Positions 17,128 through 25,776 of a stretch of DNA of 64,000 bases are shown here, piece by piece (the first letter of the stretch is position 1; each line of letters begins with the position of its first letter). The notes under the pieces are model-generated. The model did not search any database and had not been told where the DNA came from. It saw nothing but the letters and a program-made list of their open reading frames with translations. Made by a program: the position numbers and the translations under genes. Source of the DNA: Aquitalea magnusonii (GTDB lineage: Bacteria > Pseudomonadota > Gammaproteobacteria > Burkholderiales > Chromobacteriaceae); the NCBI RefSeq assembly GCF_003202035.1, contig NZ_QJKC01000002.1, positions 313,858 through 377,857 of the forward strand. Reading direction: 5' to 3'.

Positions 17128-17904
17128 CTATTTCGCCTTCAGCATGGCCAGCATGAAGGTGAAGGCCTGGCCATAAATCTGTTCGATGGCAGGCACCATC
17201 AAGGGCAGCGTGAGATAGATGGTGATGAATCCGATCATCAGCGTCAGCGGGAAGCCGAAGGTGAAAATATTGAATTGCGGGGCCGCCCGCGTCATCACGC
17301 CGATGGCCAGGTTGGTCACCAGCAAGGCAGCAATCACCGGCATCGACAGCCACACGCCCCAGGAAATGATATGGCCGCCCCACAGCACCAGTGCCTTCAT
17401 GCCCTGCGCCGGCATGCTCATGCCGATGGGCAGCACCTGGAAGCTCTCCACCAGGGTGGACAACACCACCTGGTGGCCATCGAAGGTGAGGAACAGCAGA
17501 AACACGAACATCGACAGCAGCTGCGACACCACCGGCACCTGGGCGGCATGCATGGGGTCGAAGAACATGGCAAAACCCAGGCCGGTCTGCGCCCCCATGA
17601 TGAAGCCGGCCATTTCCACGGCAGTCATGGTCAGGCGCATGACAAAACCCATGGCCAGGCCAATGAGCAATTGCTGGAACAGGATGGCAATGCCGGCAGC
17701 GGAAATCACCGGCACCGCAGGGGTGGGCGGCAGCAGCGGCAGCACCAGCATGGTCAGCATCAGGGCAAAGCCGGCCTTGAAACGACGCGGCACGCCACGG
17801 TAGGCATACAAGGGCTCGACCAGGAACAGGCCGATGATGCGGGCGAAGGGCCAGGCGAACATGGCGACCAGCGCATTGATCTGCGCATCAGAAATGCTGA
17901 ACAT
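17128..17904 (-). CDS. fliR: Flagellar export gate protein FliR
   Basis: FliR is a polytopic inner-membrane component of the flagellar type III export gate, in complex with FliP and FliQ. The 258-residue protein has about six hydrophobic helices. The conserved GFAMFFDP segment is near residue 125 and PQFNIFTFGFPL near residue 210. The ATG at 17904 removes an implausible polar extension. It starts 11 bases after fliQ and closes the fliK-R operon. Confidence 0.95.
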   Translation of the reverse strand: MFSISDAQINALVAMFAWPFARIIGLFLVEPLYAYRGVPRRFKAGFALMLTMLVLPLLPPTPAVPVISAAGIAILFQQLLIGLAMGFVMRLTMTAVEMAGFIMGAQTGLGFAMFFDPMHAAQVPVVSQLLSMFVFLLFLTFDGHQVVLSTLVESFQVLPIGMSMPAQGMKALVLWGGHIISWGVWLSMPVIAALLVTNLAIGVMTRAAPQFNIFTFGFPLTLMIGFITIYLTLPLMVPAIEQIYGQAFTFMLAMLKAK

Positions 17905-17915
17905 GGCGCGCCGGT

Positions 17916-18185
17916 TCAGCCGATGACGGTGGGAATGCTCTGAAACAGCCGGGTGGTGTATTCCACCAGGGTGTTGAGCATCCACGGCCCGGCCAGCACC
18001 AGCACCAGGAACATGGCCAGCAGCTTGGGAATGAAGGTCAGCGTCATTTCATTGATCTGGGTGGCCGCCTGCAGCACGCTGACCAAGAGGCCCACCACCA
18101 GCGACACCAGCAGCACCGGGGCCGAGACGATGATCAGGATGTACAAGGCATTCTGTACGATATTGATGACGAGTTCCGGACTCAT
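17916..18185 (-). CDS. fliQ: Flagellar export gate protein FliQ
   Basis: FliQ (89 residues) has two transmembrane helices and assembles in several copies around FliP/FliR. The sequence between the helices (LLVSVLQAATQINEMTLTFIPK) is highly conserved. Its start ATG overlaps the stop of the upstream acetyltransferase gene (ATGA), so translation of fliQ is probably coupled to that gene rather than to fliP. Confidence 0.96.
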   Translation of the reverse strand: MSPELVINIVQNALYILIIVSAPVLLVSLVVGLLVSVLQAATQINEMTLTFIPKLLAMFLVLVLAGPWMLNTLVEYTTRLFQSIPTVIG

Positions 18186-18682
18186 GTATCACTCCTTGCC
18201 GCGGCAGGCTCTTGCCAGCCGCCCTTGGCCATCAGCCAGTTTTCCAGCGGGATGCCGTCGCGCACGACACGATTGGGCCTGAGCATCACATAGCCGGCTG
18301 CTTCCAGCACCGGCCTTGCCGCATGACTGGCCCAGGCATGCAGGGCTGTCACACCAGCCGCCGCCGCGGCATCCTCAAGCTGCTGAATCATTTGCCGGGC
18401 CAGCCCGCGCCCTTGCGCCCAGGGGGCGACATAGAGCATGTCCAGCTCACCGGCCTGCGTCAGCCAGGCAAAAGCCAGCAACTGGTCACCATCGCGCAGG
18501 CCCACGCTCCAGGCACCGGCCAACCGGGCTTCCCAGTTAACCCGGCAGTCTTCATCCCAGATGCCGGCCCAGGCCAGCCGCGCCGCCAGGGAATAAGCGT
18601 CATCCGGCAGGTTGGCCACGCAGTCTGCCAGCAGGGCATGGCAGTCGGGCAGATGTTCGGGCTGCAGTGCGAAGTTTTCCAT
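18182..18682 (-). CDS. GNAT-family N-acetyltransferase inside the fliP/fliQ junction
   Basis: A 166-residue GNAT acetyltransferase. The acetyl-CoA pyrophosphate loop is recognisable as YVAPWAQGRGLARQMI (Q-x-x-G-R/G-x-A), with the preceding ELDMLYV strand and a C-terminal AAGYVMLRPNRVVRDGIPL segment. It begins 5 bases after the fliP stop and overlaps fliQ by 4 bases, so it is part of the flagellar operon. The acceptor substrate is unknown. Candidates are flagellin or another flagellar protein, a sugar used to modify flagellin, or an unrelated small molecule if the gene is a passenger. Composition does not differ obviously from its neighbours. Confidence 0.88.
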   Translation of the reverse strand: MENFALQPEHLPDCHALLADCVANLPDDAYSLAARLAWAGIWDEDCRVNWEARLAGAWSVGLRDGDQLLAFAWLTQAGELDMLYVAPWAQGRGLARQMIQQLEDAAAAAGVTALHAWASHAARPVLEAAGYVMLRPNRVVRDGIPLENWLMAKGGWQEPAAARSDT

Positions 18683-18687
18683 ATCGG

Positions 18688-19431
18688 CTAGCCGGTATAA
18701 AAGCTTTGCACCAGCGAACCCATCAGCAGGGTCCAGCCGTCCACCAGCACAAACAGCATCAGCTTGAATGGCAGGGAAATGGTGACTGGCGACACCATCA
18801 TCATCCCCATCGCCATCAGGATGCTGGCCACCACCAGGTCGATGATCATGAAGGGAATGAACACCATGAAGCCGATCTGGAAGGCGGTTTTCAACTCGCT
18901 GATGACATAGGCCGGGATCAGGGTTTTCATGGAGACATCCGCCTTGCTGGCCGGTTTTTCCGAACGGGAAATCTCGATGAAGAAGGCCAGATCCTTTTCG
19001 CGGGTCTGGCTGAGCATGAAAGCCTTCATCGGCTTGCTCGCTTCTTCCACCGCCTGGTTAAAGGTGATCTTGTCATCGGAAAACGGCGCCCAGGCCTTGC
19101 TGTATACCTGATCAAAGGTCGGCCCCATCACAAACAGGGTCAGAAACAACGACAGCCCCAGAATGACCTGATTGGGCGGCGACTGGGTCACCCCCATGGC
19201 CTGGCGCAGCAGCGACAGCACGATGACAATGCGGGTAAAGGCGGTGGTCATGAGCAGCATGGCCGGGATGAAGCCCAGCGCCGTCATGAACAGCAGCATC
19301 TGCAGCGACAGCGAATAATTCTGGCCGCCGCCTGCACCCGGGGTACTGGTCATCAAGGGCAGGCCACTGGCCTGGCTGCACAATGGCAGGACCAGCCACA
19401 TCAGTGGCAATAGTCGGAAGAAAGGTTTCAT
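18688..19431 (-). CDS. fliP: Flagellar export gate protein FliP
   Basis: FliP (247 residues) is the central pore subunit of the flagellar export gate. It has an N-terminal signal-like segment and about four transmembrane helices. Family motifs are ALGFIPAMLLMTTAFTRIVIV, TFNQAVEEASKPMKAFML and FMVFIPFMIIDLVVASILM. It overlaps the fliO stop by one base. In most flagellar operons fliQ follows directly, whereas here an acetyltransferase gene intervenes. Confidence 0.97.
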   Translation of the reverse strand: MKPFFRLLPLMWLVLPLCSQASGLPLMTSTPGAGGGQNYSLSLQMLLFMTALGFIPAMLLMTTAFTRIVIVLSLLRQAMGVTQSPPNQVILGLSLFLTLFVMGPTFDQVYSKAWAPFSDDKITFNQAVEEASKPMKAFMLSQTREKDLAFFIEISRSEKPASKADVSMKTLIPAYVISELKTAFQIGFMVFIPFMIIDLVVASILMAMGMMMVSPVTISLPFKLMLFVLVDGWTLLMGSLVQSFYTG

Positions 19432-19895
19432 TATTTGTTTACGACTTCGGATTGCTGACGCCCCTTGTCCATGGCGGCCTTCAGCCAGCGGGCAAAGGGT
19501 TCGCCCGGTGGCACCACATCGGCGGCGGCATCAGGCGGGCGATCCAGCTTGGTCAGCAGATTGACGCTGTGACTGGTGACACCCAGTACCAGCCATTCCC
19601 CTTCCAGCTCGACGATGACCACTTTCTCGCGCTGGCCGACCAGCACGCCGCTAACCACGCGCAGGCGATTGGATCCCCCCAGCATGCCGCCGGACATGCG
19701 GCGGAACAGCCAGGCCAGGCCGACAATCGCCCCCAGCACCACGGCCAGCCCCAGAATCACCTGCAGCAGGCTGGAAAAGGGTGTCGGGGTGGCCGCCAGC
19801 ACGACCGGGGCCGATGCGGCAGCGGCAGCCGGGCCAGCGGCCGGCAGCAGGCTGAGCGCCGCCAGCCAGCCTGACAGGCGGCAGGAGCGGCGCAT
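19431..19895 (-). CDS. fliO: Flagellar assembly protein FliO
   Basis: FliO (154 residues) helps assemble the FliP ring. It has an N-terminal cleavable-type hydrophobic segment, a second membrane helix (LLQVILGLAVVLGAIVGLAWLF, split by glycines, about residues 40-62) and a small cytoplasmic domain with RVVSGVLVGQREKVVIVELEG. It is poorly conserved generally, and the fliN-fliO-fliP order supports the call. Start and stop overlap both neighbours by one base. Confidence 0.9.
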   Translation of the reverse strand: MRRSCRLSGWLAALSLLPAAGPAAAAASAPVVLAATPTPFSSLLQVILGLAVVLGAIVGLAWLFRRMSGGMLGGSNRLRVVSGVLVGQREKVVIVELEGEWLVLGVTSHSVNLLTKLDRPPDAAADVVPPGEPFARWLKAAMDKGRQQSEVVNK

Positions 19896-20341
19896 TATTT
19901 CTGCAGGCGGCGGATGCGTTCCGCCGGGGTGATGATGTCGGTCAGACGGATACCGAACTTGTCGTTCACCACCACCACCTCGCCCTGGGCGATCAGGCAG
20001 CCGTTGACCAGCACATCCATCGGCTCGCCGGCCAGGCCGTCCAGTTCCACCACCGAGCCCTGTGCCAGTTGCAGCAGGTTGCGGATGGCGATCTTGGTGC
20101 GGCCCAGTTCCACCGTCAGTTGCACCGGGATATCGAGAATCATGTCCAGATTGCTGGGCACATTCAGCGAGGACTCGCTGCCCGTACCCAGTTCCTGGAA
20201 CAGATTGGTGGCCGGCTGCACATTGTCAGCCTGTGCGGCATCGGTGGTTTCCTGCTCCGCCATGGCGGCGGCCCAGTCATCCATGGATACTTCTTCGTCG
20301 GCCGCGCCCGCGCCCTGGCCTTCTTCTAGCTGCTCAGTCAT
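19895..20341 (-). CDS. fliN: Flagellar motor switch protein FliN
   Basis: FliN (148 residues) forms the lower C-ring with FliM and binds the export ATPase complex through FliH. An acidic, low-complexity N-terminus is followed by the SpoA-like domain at about residues 70-145: ILDIPVQLTVELGRTKI, then GSVVELDGLAGEPMDVLVNG and VVVNDKFGIRLTDI. It overlaps fliM by 4 bases. Confidence 0.96.
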   Translation of the reverse strand: MTEQLEEGQGAGAADEEVSMDDWAAAMAEQETTDAAQADNVQPATNLFQELGTGSESSLNVPSNLDMILDIPVQLTVELGRTKIAIRNLLQLAQGSVVELDGLAGEPMDVLVNGCLIAQGEVVVVNDKFGIRLTDIITPAERIRRLQK

Positions 20342-21342
20342 TGCTTGTTGTCTCCTGCGGGCTCGGCGAACTCACCGGCCCCGGCCAATACCTTGTCTAC
20401 CTTGAGGGCGTAGCGCCCCTGCACGGTGCCGTAATGGCACTCCAGTACCGGGATGCCGGACACGTCGACCACCACAGCCTCCGGCACATCCAGCATCACC
20501 ACGTCACCGTTTTTCAAATTGAGAATCTGCCCCAGCGTGACCTTGGTTTCCGCCAGGGTGGCCACCAGTTCCACCTCCGCCGCCTGCACCTGGTGCGTCA
20601 TCAGGCTGACCCAGCGGTTATCCACTTCGGTACGGTCGGCCTGCATGGTGCTGGACAGCACATCGCGAATCGGCTCGACCATGGAGTATGGCAGACAGAT
20701 GTGAAAATCGCCGCCTCCGGCCCCCAGCTCGATGTGAAAGGTCATGGCCACCACCACTTCGGTCGGGGTGGCGATGTTGGCGAACTGGGTATTCATTTCC
20801 GAGCGCAGGTAAACGAATTCGATGGGGTGTACCGGCTCCCAGGCTTTCTGGCATTCGGTAAACACCACTTCGAGCAGGCGGCGGATGATGCGCTGCTCGG
20901 TCGGGGTGAAATCACGCCCTTCCACGCGCACATGGTAGCGCCCGTCGCTGCCGAACAGATTATCGACGATCAGGAAAACCAGATCCGGGTCGAAAATCAG
21001 CAGGCCGGTACCGCGCAGCGGTTTGACATGTACCAGGTTGAGGTTGGTGGGAACCACCAGATTGCGAATGAATTCGCTGTACTTCTGCACCCGTACCGGG
21101 CCTACGGAAATTTCCGCATTGCGCCGGATGAAGTTGAACAGACCTATACGCAGGTTGCGGGCAAAACGTTCGTTGATGATTTCCAGCGTCGGCATGCGGC
21201 CGCGCACAATGCGCTCCTGCCGCCCGATATCATAGCCGCGGACACCTTGCGAGTCCTGCGCGCTGTCATCATCTTCGTCCTCGCCGGTGACGCCCCTGAG
21301 CAGGGCGTCCACCTCTTCCTGGGACAGGATATCGTCGCCCAT
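20338..21342 (-). CDS. fliM: Flagellar motor switch protein FliM
   Basis: FliM (334 residues) is the C-ring protein that receives CheY-P. The N-terminal CheY-binding motif LSQEEVDALLRGV is present at residues about 5-17. The CheC-like middle domain and the C-terminal SpoA domain (LGQILNLKNGDVVMLDVPE) follow. It lies 3 bases after fliL and overlaps fliN by 4 bases. Confidence 0.97.
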   Translation of the reverse strand: MGDDILSQEEVDALLRGVTGEDEDDDSAQDSQGVRGYDIGRQERIVRGRMPTLEIINERFARNLRIGLFNFIRRNAEISVGPVRVQKYSEFIRNLVVPTNLNLVHVKPLRGTGLLIFDPDLVFLIVDNLFGSDGRYHVRVEGRDFTPTEQRIIRRLLEVVFTECQKAWEPVHPIEFVYLRSEMNTQFANIATPTEVVVAMTFHIELGAGGGDFHICLPYSMVEPIRDVLSSTMQADRTEVDNRWVSLMTHQVQAAEVELVATLAETKVTLGQILNLKNGDVVMLDVPEAVVVDVSGIPVLECHYGTVQGRYALKVDKVLAGAGEFAEPAGDNKQ

Positions 21343-21345
21343 CGC

Positions 21346-21873
21346 TTACTGCTTCTGAATGATGAAGGAAGTAAAGAGTACGCTTTGCACCAGCTCTTCT
21401 TCGCCGGAATCCATGGACTCGTTGATGATCTGCTTCACCTGCGCCTTCAGCTTGACCTTGCCATCCGGCGTGGCCAGCTCGGCAGCCGACTTGGACGACA
21501 GCAGCAGGATCAGCGCACTGCGGATCTTGGGCATGTAATCGGTGAATTTCTTCTTGGCTTCTTCATCACCCAGCTCGGCCTGCATGTCCACTTGCAGCAG
21601 GCTGCCATCACCACCCGCCAGGTTGACGACAAAAGTATCCAGCTTTTCAAAGATGGGTGGGCCTTCTTTTTTCTTCTTGGGTTTTTCCTTGGTCTGCTCG
21701 GTTTGGGCTGCACCCTGCGGCTTGTTCATATTGCTGAACATCACATAGGCCAAACCACCCATGCCTGCCAGCACCAATACCAGCAGGATAACCACCACCA
21801 GCATCAGCTTGTTGCCCCCGCCCGCTTTTTTCTCGCCCTTCTCCGCTTTTTCCGCTTTTTTGTCTTCTGCCAT
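21346..21873 (-). CDS. fliL: Flagellar basal body-associated protein FliL
   Basis: FliL (175 residues) surrounds the stator units near the motor. It has a lysine/glutamate-rich cytoplasmic N-terminus, a single transmembrane helix at about residues 23-45, and a periplasmic domain with the conserved FVVNLAG strand and DYMPKIRSALILLLSSK. A 106-base gap separates it from fliK, with an inverted repeat at 21900-21927. Confidence 0.95.
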   Translation of the reverse strand: MAEDKKAEKAEKGEKKAGGGNKLMLVVVILLVLVLAGMGGLAYVMFSNMNKPQGAAQTEQTKEKPKKKKEGPPIFEKLDTFVVNLAGGDGSLLQVDMQAELGDEEAKKKFTDYMPKIRSALILLLSSKSAAELATPDGKVKLKAQVKQIINESMDSGEEELVQSVLFTSFIIQKQ

Positions 21874-21899
21874 GGGTCATCAGTCCGTACGTTAGGTTT

Positions 21900-21927
21900 A
21901 TAGGGAAAGCTTAAGCCATTTCCCTAT
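21900..21927. repeat. 9-bp inverted repeat between fliK and fliL
   Basis: ATAGGGAAA and TTTCCCTAT are perfect complements around a 10-base spacer, 26 bases upstream of fliL on its coding strand. There is no T tract after it, so an operator or mRNA hairpin controlling fliL expression is more likely than a terminator. Confidence 0.5.
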
Positions 21928-21979
21928 TATATTTTCCAGATTTCCGCACGAACTGAATAGAGCCCCCTTTTGAGCAAAA

Positions 21980-22927
21980 TCAGGCGAAGATACTGAGTAT
22001 CCCGCGTGCGGACTGGATGGCTGCCAGCGTGTCGTCTTCATCGTTGCCAGCGGCATTCTGGCGGCGGCCATTCTGGTTCTGGTTGAATTGCTGTTGCCGA
22101 TTTCCGGATTGTCCGCTGGAAACCTGTGCATCGGCAAGAGCTATACCACTGGAAGCCATCATGGAAACCAGTTTCGGCATGTTGTTTTCGATTATTTCAC
22201 GGGTTGCCGGCACCGCCGAGGTAAAAATCACCTGCGCCTGGTCATTGCCATTCATTTTCAGTGTGACTTCCACCGGTCCCAATTGCGGTGGATTGACCTG
22301 AATGGTGGCCTTGTCCATTTTCATGCTGACCATGGACAGGACCTGGTCGCCCAGCGCCTTTGACCAATTCGGGTCGGTCATCGGCTGCGAGATGGTCAGT
22401 GTCTTGTTCTGGCTGGCCTGGGCCGCCTGTGCGGCCTGATTGGCACTCTGGCTGGCCGATGCCAGCTGATCGGCATTGGGCGGCAAAAATTGCTGCGCGC
22501 TGCCGTCATTGGCCGGCAATTCTTGCGCCGACCGCTTCAGCGCGGCGGCGCCCTGCAGCAGTGGATCGATACCCGCGTTCTTGATGCCGGCAGTCAGGGC
22601 GTCACCGGTATTGGCCGCGACGACAGGCTTGTCCTGCACCGGCTGCACCGGCAGGGCGGCCTGCAGCATGGGCAAGGCCGCCAGCAGCATATTGGGGGAG
22701 GCATCGGCCGCCGCGGCATCGTCAGACGCTGCAGAATCCTTGCTCTGCTTGCCTTTGCCGTCGTCGCCACTGTCGGTCACCTGCCCGGACAAGGCATTAT
22801 TCAGGTTGCCGATCTGCGCCCCCAGCAAGCTGGCAAACAGGCCGCCACCATCTTGCGGACTGGCATCCGCCTGCCCCTGCGGCATGGCTGTTTTGGCGCT
22901 GGTCGCCGGAATTACGGTAATCGTCAT
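21980..22927 (-). CDS. fliK: Flagellar hook-length control protein FliK
   Basis: FliK (315 residues) measures hook length and switches export specificity. The N-terminal two thirds are Ala/Gln/Asp-rich and poorly conserved. The C-terminal hook-length domain is clear (VSMKMDKATIQVNPPQLGPV, then VTLKMNGNDQAQVIFTS). The ATG at 22927 follows a purine-rich AAGGGG site. The 10-codon upstream extension lacks one and would overlap the sigma-54 promoter region. It heads the fliKLMNOP-GNAT-QR operon. Confidence 0.92.
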   Translation of the reverse strand: MTITVIPATSAKTAMPQGQADASPQDGGGLFASLLGAQIGNLNNALSGQVTDSGDDGKGKQSKDSAASDDAAAADASPNMLLAALPMLQAALPVQPVQDKPVVAANTGDALTAGIKNAGIDPLLQGAAALKRSAQELPANDGSAQQFLPPNADQLASASQSANQAAQAAQASQNKTLTISQPMTDPNWSKALGDQVLSMVSMKMDKATIQVNPPQLGPVEVTLKMNGNDQAQVIFTSAVPATREIIENNMPKLVSMMASSGIALADAQVSSGQSGNRQQQFNQNQNGRRQNAAGNDEDDTLAAIQSARGILSIFA

Positions 22928-22960
22928 GGCCGAAACCCCTTGGAAAGATGCAGGCATTGC

Positions 22961-22976
22961 AGCAATTTACATGCCA
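22961..22976 (-). promoter_or_regulatory. Sigma-54 promoter for fliK
   Basis: Read on the minus strand, TGGCATG-TAAA-TTGCT matches the -24/-12 sigma-54 consensus (TGGCAYG-N4-TTGCW) at every defined position, about 34 bases upstream of the fliK ATG. A FlrC-like sigma-54 activator is encoded at 32594-33967. Confidence 0.75.
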
Positions 22977-23023
22977 GCTTCCAAGCGACAGCCCAAGCTC
23001 CCGCATCAGCGGCAATTAATTTT

Positions 23024-23042
23024 ATTAATGCGAATCATTATC
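23024..23042 (+). promoter_or_regulatory. Fur box upstream of the iron transporter
   Basis: ATTAATGCGAATCATTATC matches the 19-base Fur consensus GATAATGATAATCATTATC at 15 positions, about 105 bases upstream of the substrate-binding-protein gene. A possible -10 (TACAAT, 23051-23056) lies just downstream, so iron-loaded Fur would block transcription. Confidence 0.8.
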
Positions 23043-23147
23043 TTTTGCATTACAATAAACCCATTCCCGTACCGCTGCCGGCGAAGCATCCCACACGCCC
23101 GCCGGCCCGGCCATTACTGTCAGTTTTCAGCAAGGAGCACCGTCCAG

Positions 23148-24161
23148 ATGTCCAGCCCTTCCACCCGCTTTGCCAAAATCAGCCTGCTGCTCGCCACCCT
23201 GTTTGCCGGCAGCGCCCATGCCGCCCCCAGCGCCGAAGGCATCGTGGTGTACAACGCCCAGCATGAAAGCCTGACCAAATCCTGGGTGGAAGGCTTTACC
23301 AAGGAAACCGGCATCAAGGTGACGGTACGCAATGGCAGCGACAGCGAGATGGGCAACCAGATCGTGCAGGAAGGTGCCTCCTCGCCGGCCGATGTCTTTC
23401 TGACCGAAAACTCCCCGGCCATGGTGCTGGTGGACAATGCCAAGCTGCTGGCCCCGCTGTCCCCTGCCACGCTGGCCCAGGTTGACCCGGCCTACCGTCC
23501 GGCCCAGGGCAAATGGGTGGGCATTGCCGCCCGCTCCACCGTTTTTGTTTACAACAAGAACCGCCTGACGCCACAGGAGCTGCCCAAGTCACTGCTGGAC
23601 CTGGCCAAGCCGGAATGGAAAGGCCGCTGGGGCGCCGCACCGGCCGGGGCGGACTTCCAGGCGATTGTGAGCGCCTTGCTGGAACAAAAGGGTGAAGCCG
23701 CCACGCTGGCCTGGCTGAAAGCCATGAAAACCAATGCCCTGCCCTACAAGGGCAACAGCGTGGTGATGAAGGCGGTGAATGCCAGCCAGATCGATGGCGG
23801 CGTGATCTATCACTATTACTATTTCGGCGACCAGAGCAAGACCGGTGAAAACAGCAAGAATACCGCGCTGCACTACTTCAAGCACCAGGATCCGGGTGCC
23901 TTTGTCAGCCTGTCCGGTGGCGGCGTACTGGCTTCGAGCAAGCACAAGGAAGAAGCCCAGGCCTTTCTGAAATGGGTGACCGGCAAGGGTGGCCAGGACA
24001 TTTTGCGTACCGAGAATTCTTTCGAGTACGCCGTGGGCCTGGGCGCGCAGTCCAACCCCAAGCTGGTGCCGCTGAAGAATCTGGATGCGCCGAAGATCGA
24101 CGCATCCCGTCTGAACAGCCGCAAGACGGTTGAGCTGATGACCCAGGCCGGCCTGCTGTAA
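23148..24161 (+). CDS. fbpA: Iron(III) ABC transporter substrate-binding protein
   Basis: A 337-residue periplasmic ferric-binding protein (FbpA/FutA type). A signal peptide ends near AHA|AP (residues about 25-27). The mature start [15 protein letters not shown] and the tyrosine cluster [10 protein letters not shown] near residues 220-228, which coordinates iron in this family, are present. The ATG is set by an AAGGAG site. A long upstream frame through the fliK promoter region is rejected. It is the first gene of a three-gene iron-uptake operon behind a Fur box. Confidence 0.94.
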   Translation: MSSPSTRFAKISLLLATLFAGSAHAAPSAEGIVVYNAQHESLTKSWVEGFTKETGIKVTVRNGSDSEMGNQIVQEGASSPADVFLTENSPAMVLVDNAKLLAPLSPATLAQVDPAYRPAQGKWVGIAARSTVFVYNKNRLTPQELPKSLLDLAKPEWKGRWGAAPAGADFQAIVSALLEQKGEAATLAWLKAMKTNALPYKGNSVVMKAVNASQIDGGVIYHYYYFGDQSKTGENSKNTALHYFKHQDPGAFVSLSGGGVLASSKHKEEAQAFLKWVTGKGGQDILRTENSFEYAVGLGAQSNPKLVPLKNLDAPKIDASRLNSRKTVELMTQAGLL

Positions 24162-24165
24162 CACC

Positions 24166-25776
24166 ATGCCCAGCACGTCATCCAGCACATCGGCTGCCGC
24201 CGCGGCGGCCGATACTCTCCACCCCACTACCTCCCCGGAGCTGCGGCTGCCGGGGCGGCGGCTGCCACTGTGGCTCAGCGGCAGCTCGCTGCTGGTATCG
24301 CTACTGGCCCTGCTACCGCTGGCCTTCATCATTGCCATTTCCATCCAGACCGGCTGGGAGACGGTGGTGCGGCTGGTCTTTCGACCGCGCGTGGGCGAAT
24401 TGCTGTTCAATACCAGCCTGCTGGTCGTGCTGACGCTGCCACTGTGCGTGGCGCTGGGCATTGCCATGGCCTGGCTGACCGAACGCAGCAATCTGCCGGC
24501 GCGGCGCATCTGGTCGGCCCTGGCCATTGCGCCACTGGCCGTACCCGCTTTTGTACACAGTTATGCCTGGATCAGCCTGCTGCCGGCCTTCAACGGCCTG
24601 GCGGCAGCGGTGCTGCTGTCGGTCATCGCCTATTTCCCCTTCATTTATCTGCCGGCCGCCGCTGCGCTGCGGCGCATGGACCCGGCGCTGGAGGACAGTG
24701 CCGCGGCGCTGGGGCTGGCACCGTGGGCAGTATTCCGCCGCGTCACCCTGCCGCAACTGCGGCTGGCGATCTGGGGCGGCGGCCTGCTGGTCAGCCTGCA
24801 CCTGCTGGCAGAATATGGCTTGTATGCCATGATCCGCTTCGACACCTTCACTACCGCGATTTTTGACCAGTTCCAGTCCAGCTTTAACGGCCCGGCAGCC
24901 AATATGCTGGCCGGCGTGCTGGCCCTGTGCTGTCTGCTGCTGCTCAGCGCCGAAGCTGCCAGCCGCGGTACCGCCCGCTACGCCCGTGTAGGCGCGGGTT
25001 CGGCACGCCAGGCTGTACCGGCGCGGCTGGGCTGGCGCTGGGGACTGCCGTCCCTGCTGCTGTGCCTGGCTACGGCGGCACTGACCCTGGGCGTGCCACT
25101 GCTGACCCTGGGCCACTGGCTGTGGGAGGGTGGAGGCGAAGCATGGCACAACGCTGCGCTGTGGCCGGCATTGCGGCAGACCTTGCTGTTTGGCGCCGCC
25201 GGGGCGGTGCTGACGGTACTGGCAGCCGTGCCGCTGGCCTGGCTGTCGGTACGCGCGCCCAGCCGCCTGCAACGGCTGCAGGAAGGCTGCAATTACATTA
25301 CCAGCGCCCTGCCCGGCATCGTCACCGCCCTGGCGCTGGTCACCATCACCATCAACTTTGCCCGGCCGCTATACCAGACAGTGCTCACCATTCTGCTGGC
25401 CTATTTGCTGATGTTCCTGCCACGTGCGCTGATCAGCCTGCGCGCCGGCATCGCCCAGGCACCGGCCGAGCTGGAAAATGCCGCCCGCAGCCTGGGCTGC
25501 ACGCCCGGCAGGGCCTTGTGGCGGGTGACCCTGCGGCTGGCCGCGCCGGGTGCCGCCGCCGGGATGGCCATGGTCTTTCTGGCCATCAGCAACGAGCTGA
25601 CCGCCACCCTGCTGCTGGCCCCCAATGGCACCCGCACCCTGGCCACCGGCTTCTGGGCCATGACCAGCGAAATCGACTACATCGCCGCGGCGCCTTATGC
25701 GCTGCTGATGGTGGTGCTGTCGCTGCCGCTGACCTGGCTGCTCCATTACCATTCCAAACGGACTGCTGGACGATGA
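24166..25776 (+). CDS. fbpB: Iron(III) ABC transporter permease
   Basis: A 536-residue inner-membrane permease of the FbpB type, with two homologous halves in one chain and about 12 membrane helices. The two ATPase-contacting EAA loops are visible as [22 protein letters not shown] near residue 180 and [21 protein letters not shown] near residue 435. It starts 4 bases after fbpA. Its stop overlaps the ATPase start (ATGA). Confidence 0.94.
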   Translation: MPSTSSSTSAAAAAADTLHPTTSPELRLPGRRLPLWLSGSSLLVSLLALLPLAFIIAISIQTGWETVVRLVFRPRVGELLFNTSLLVVLTLPLCVALGIAMAWLTERSNLPARRIWSALAIAPLAVPAFVHSYAWISLLPAFNGLAAAVLLSVIAYFPFIYLPAAAALRRMDPALEDSAAALGLAPWAVFRRVTLPQLRLAIWGGGLLVSLHLLAEYGLYAMIRFDTFTTAIFDQFQSSFNGPAANMLAGVLALCCLLLLSAEAASRGTARYARVGAGSARQAVPARLGWRWGLPSLLLCLATAALTLGVPLLTLGHWLWEGGGEAWHNAALWPALRQTLLFGAAGAVLTVLAAVPLAWLSVRAPSRLQRLQEGCNYITSALPGIVTALALVTITINFARPLYQTVLTILLAYLLMFLPRALISLRAGIAQAPAELENAARSLGCTPGRALWRVTLRLAAPGAAAGMAMVFLAISNELTATLLLAPNGTRTLATGFWAMTSEIDYIAAAPYALLMVVLSLPLTWLLHYHSKRTAGR

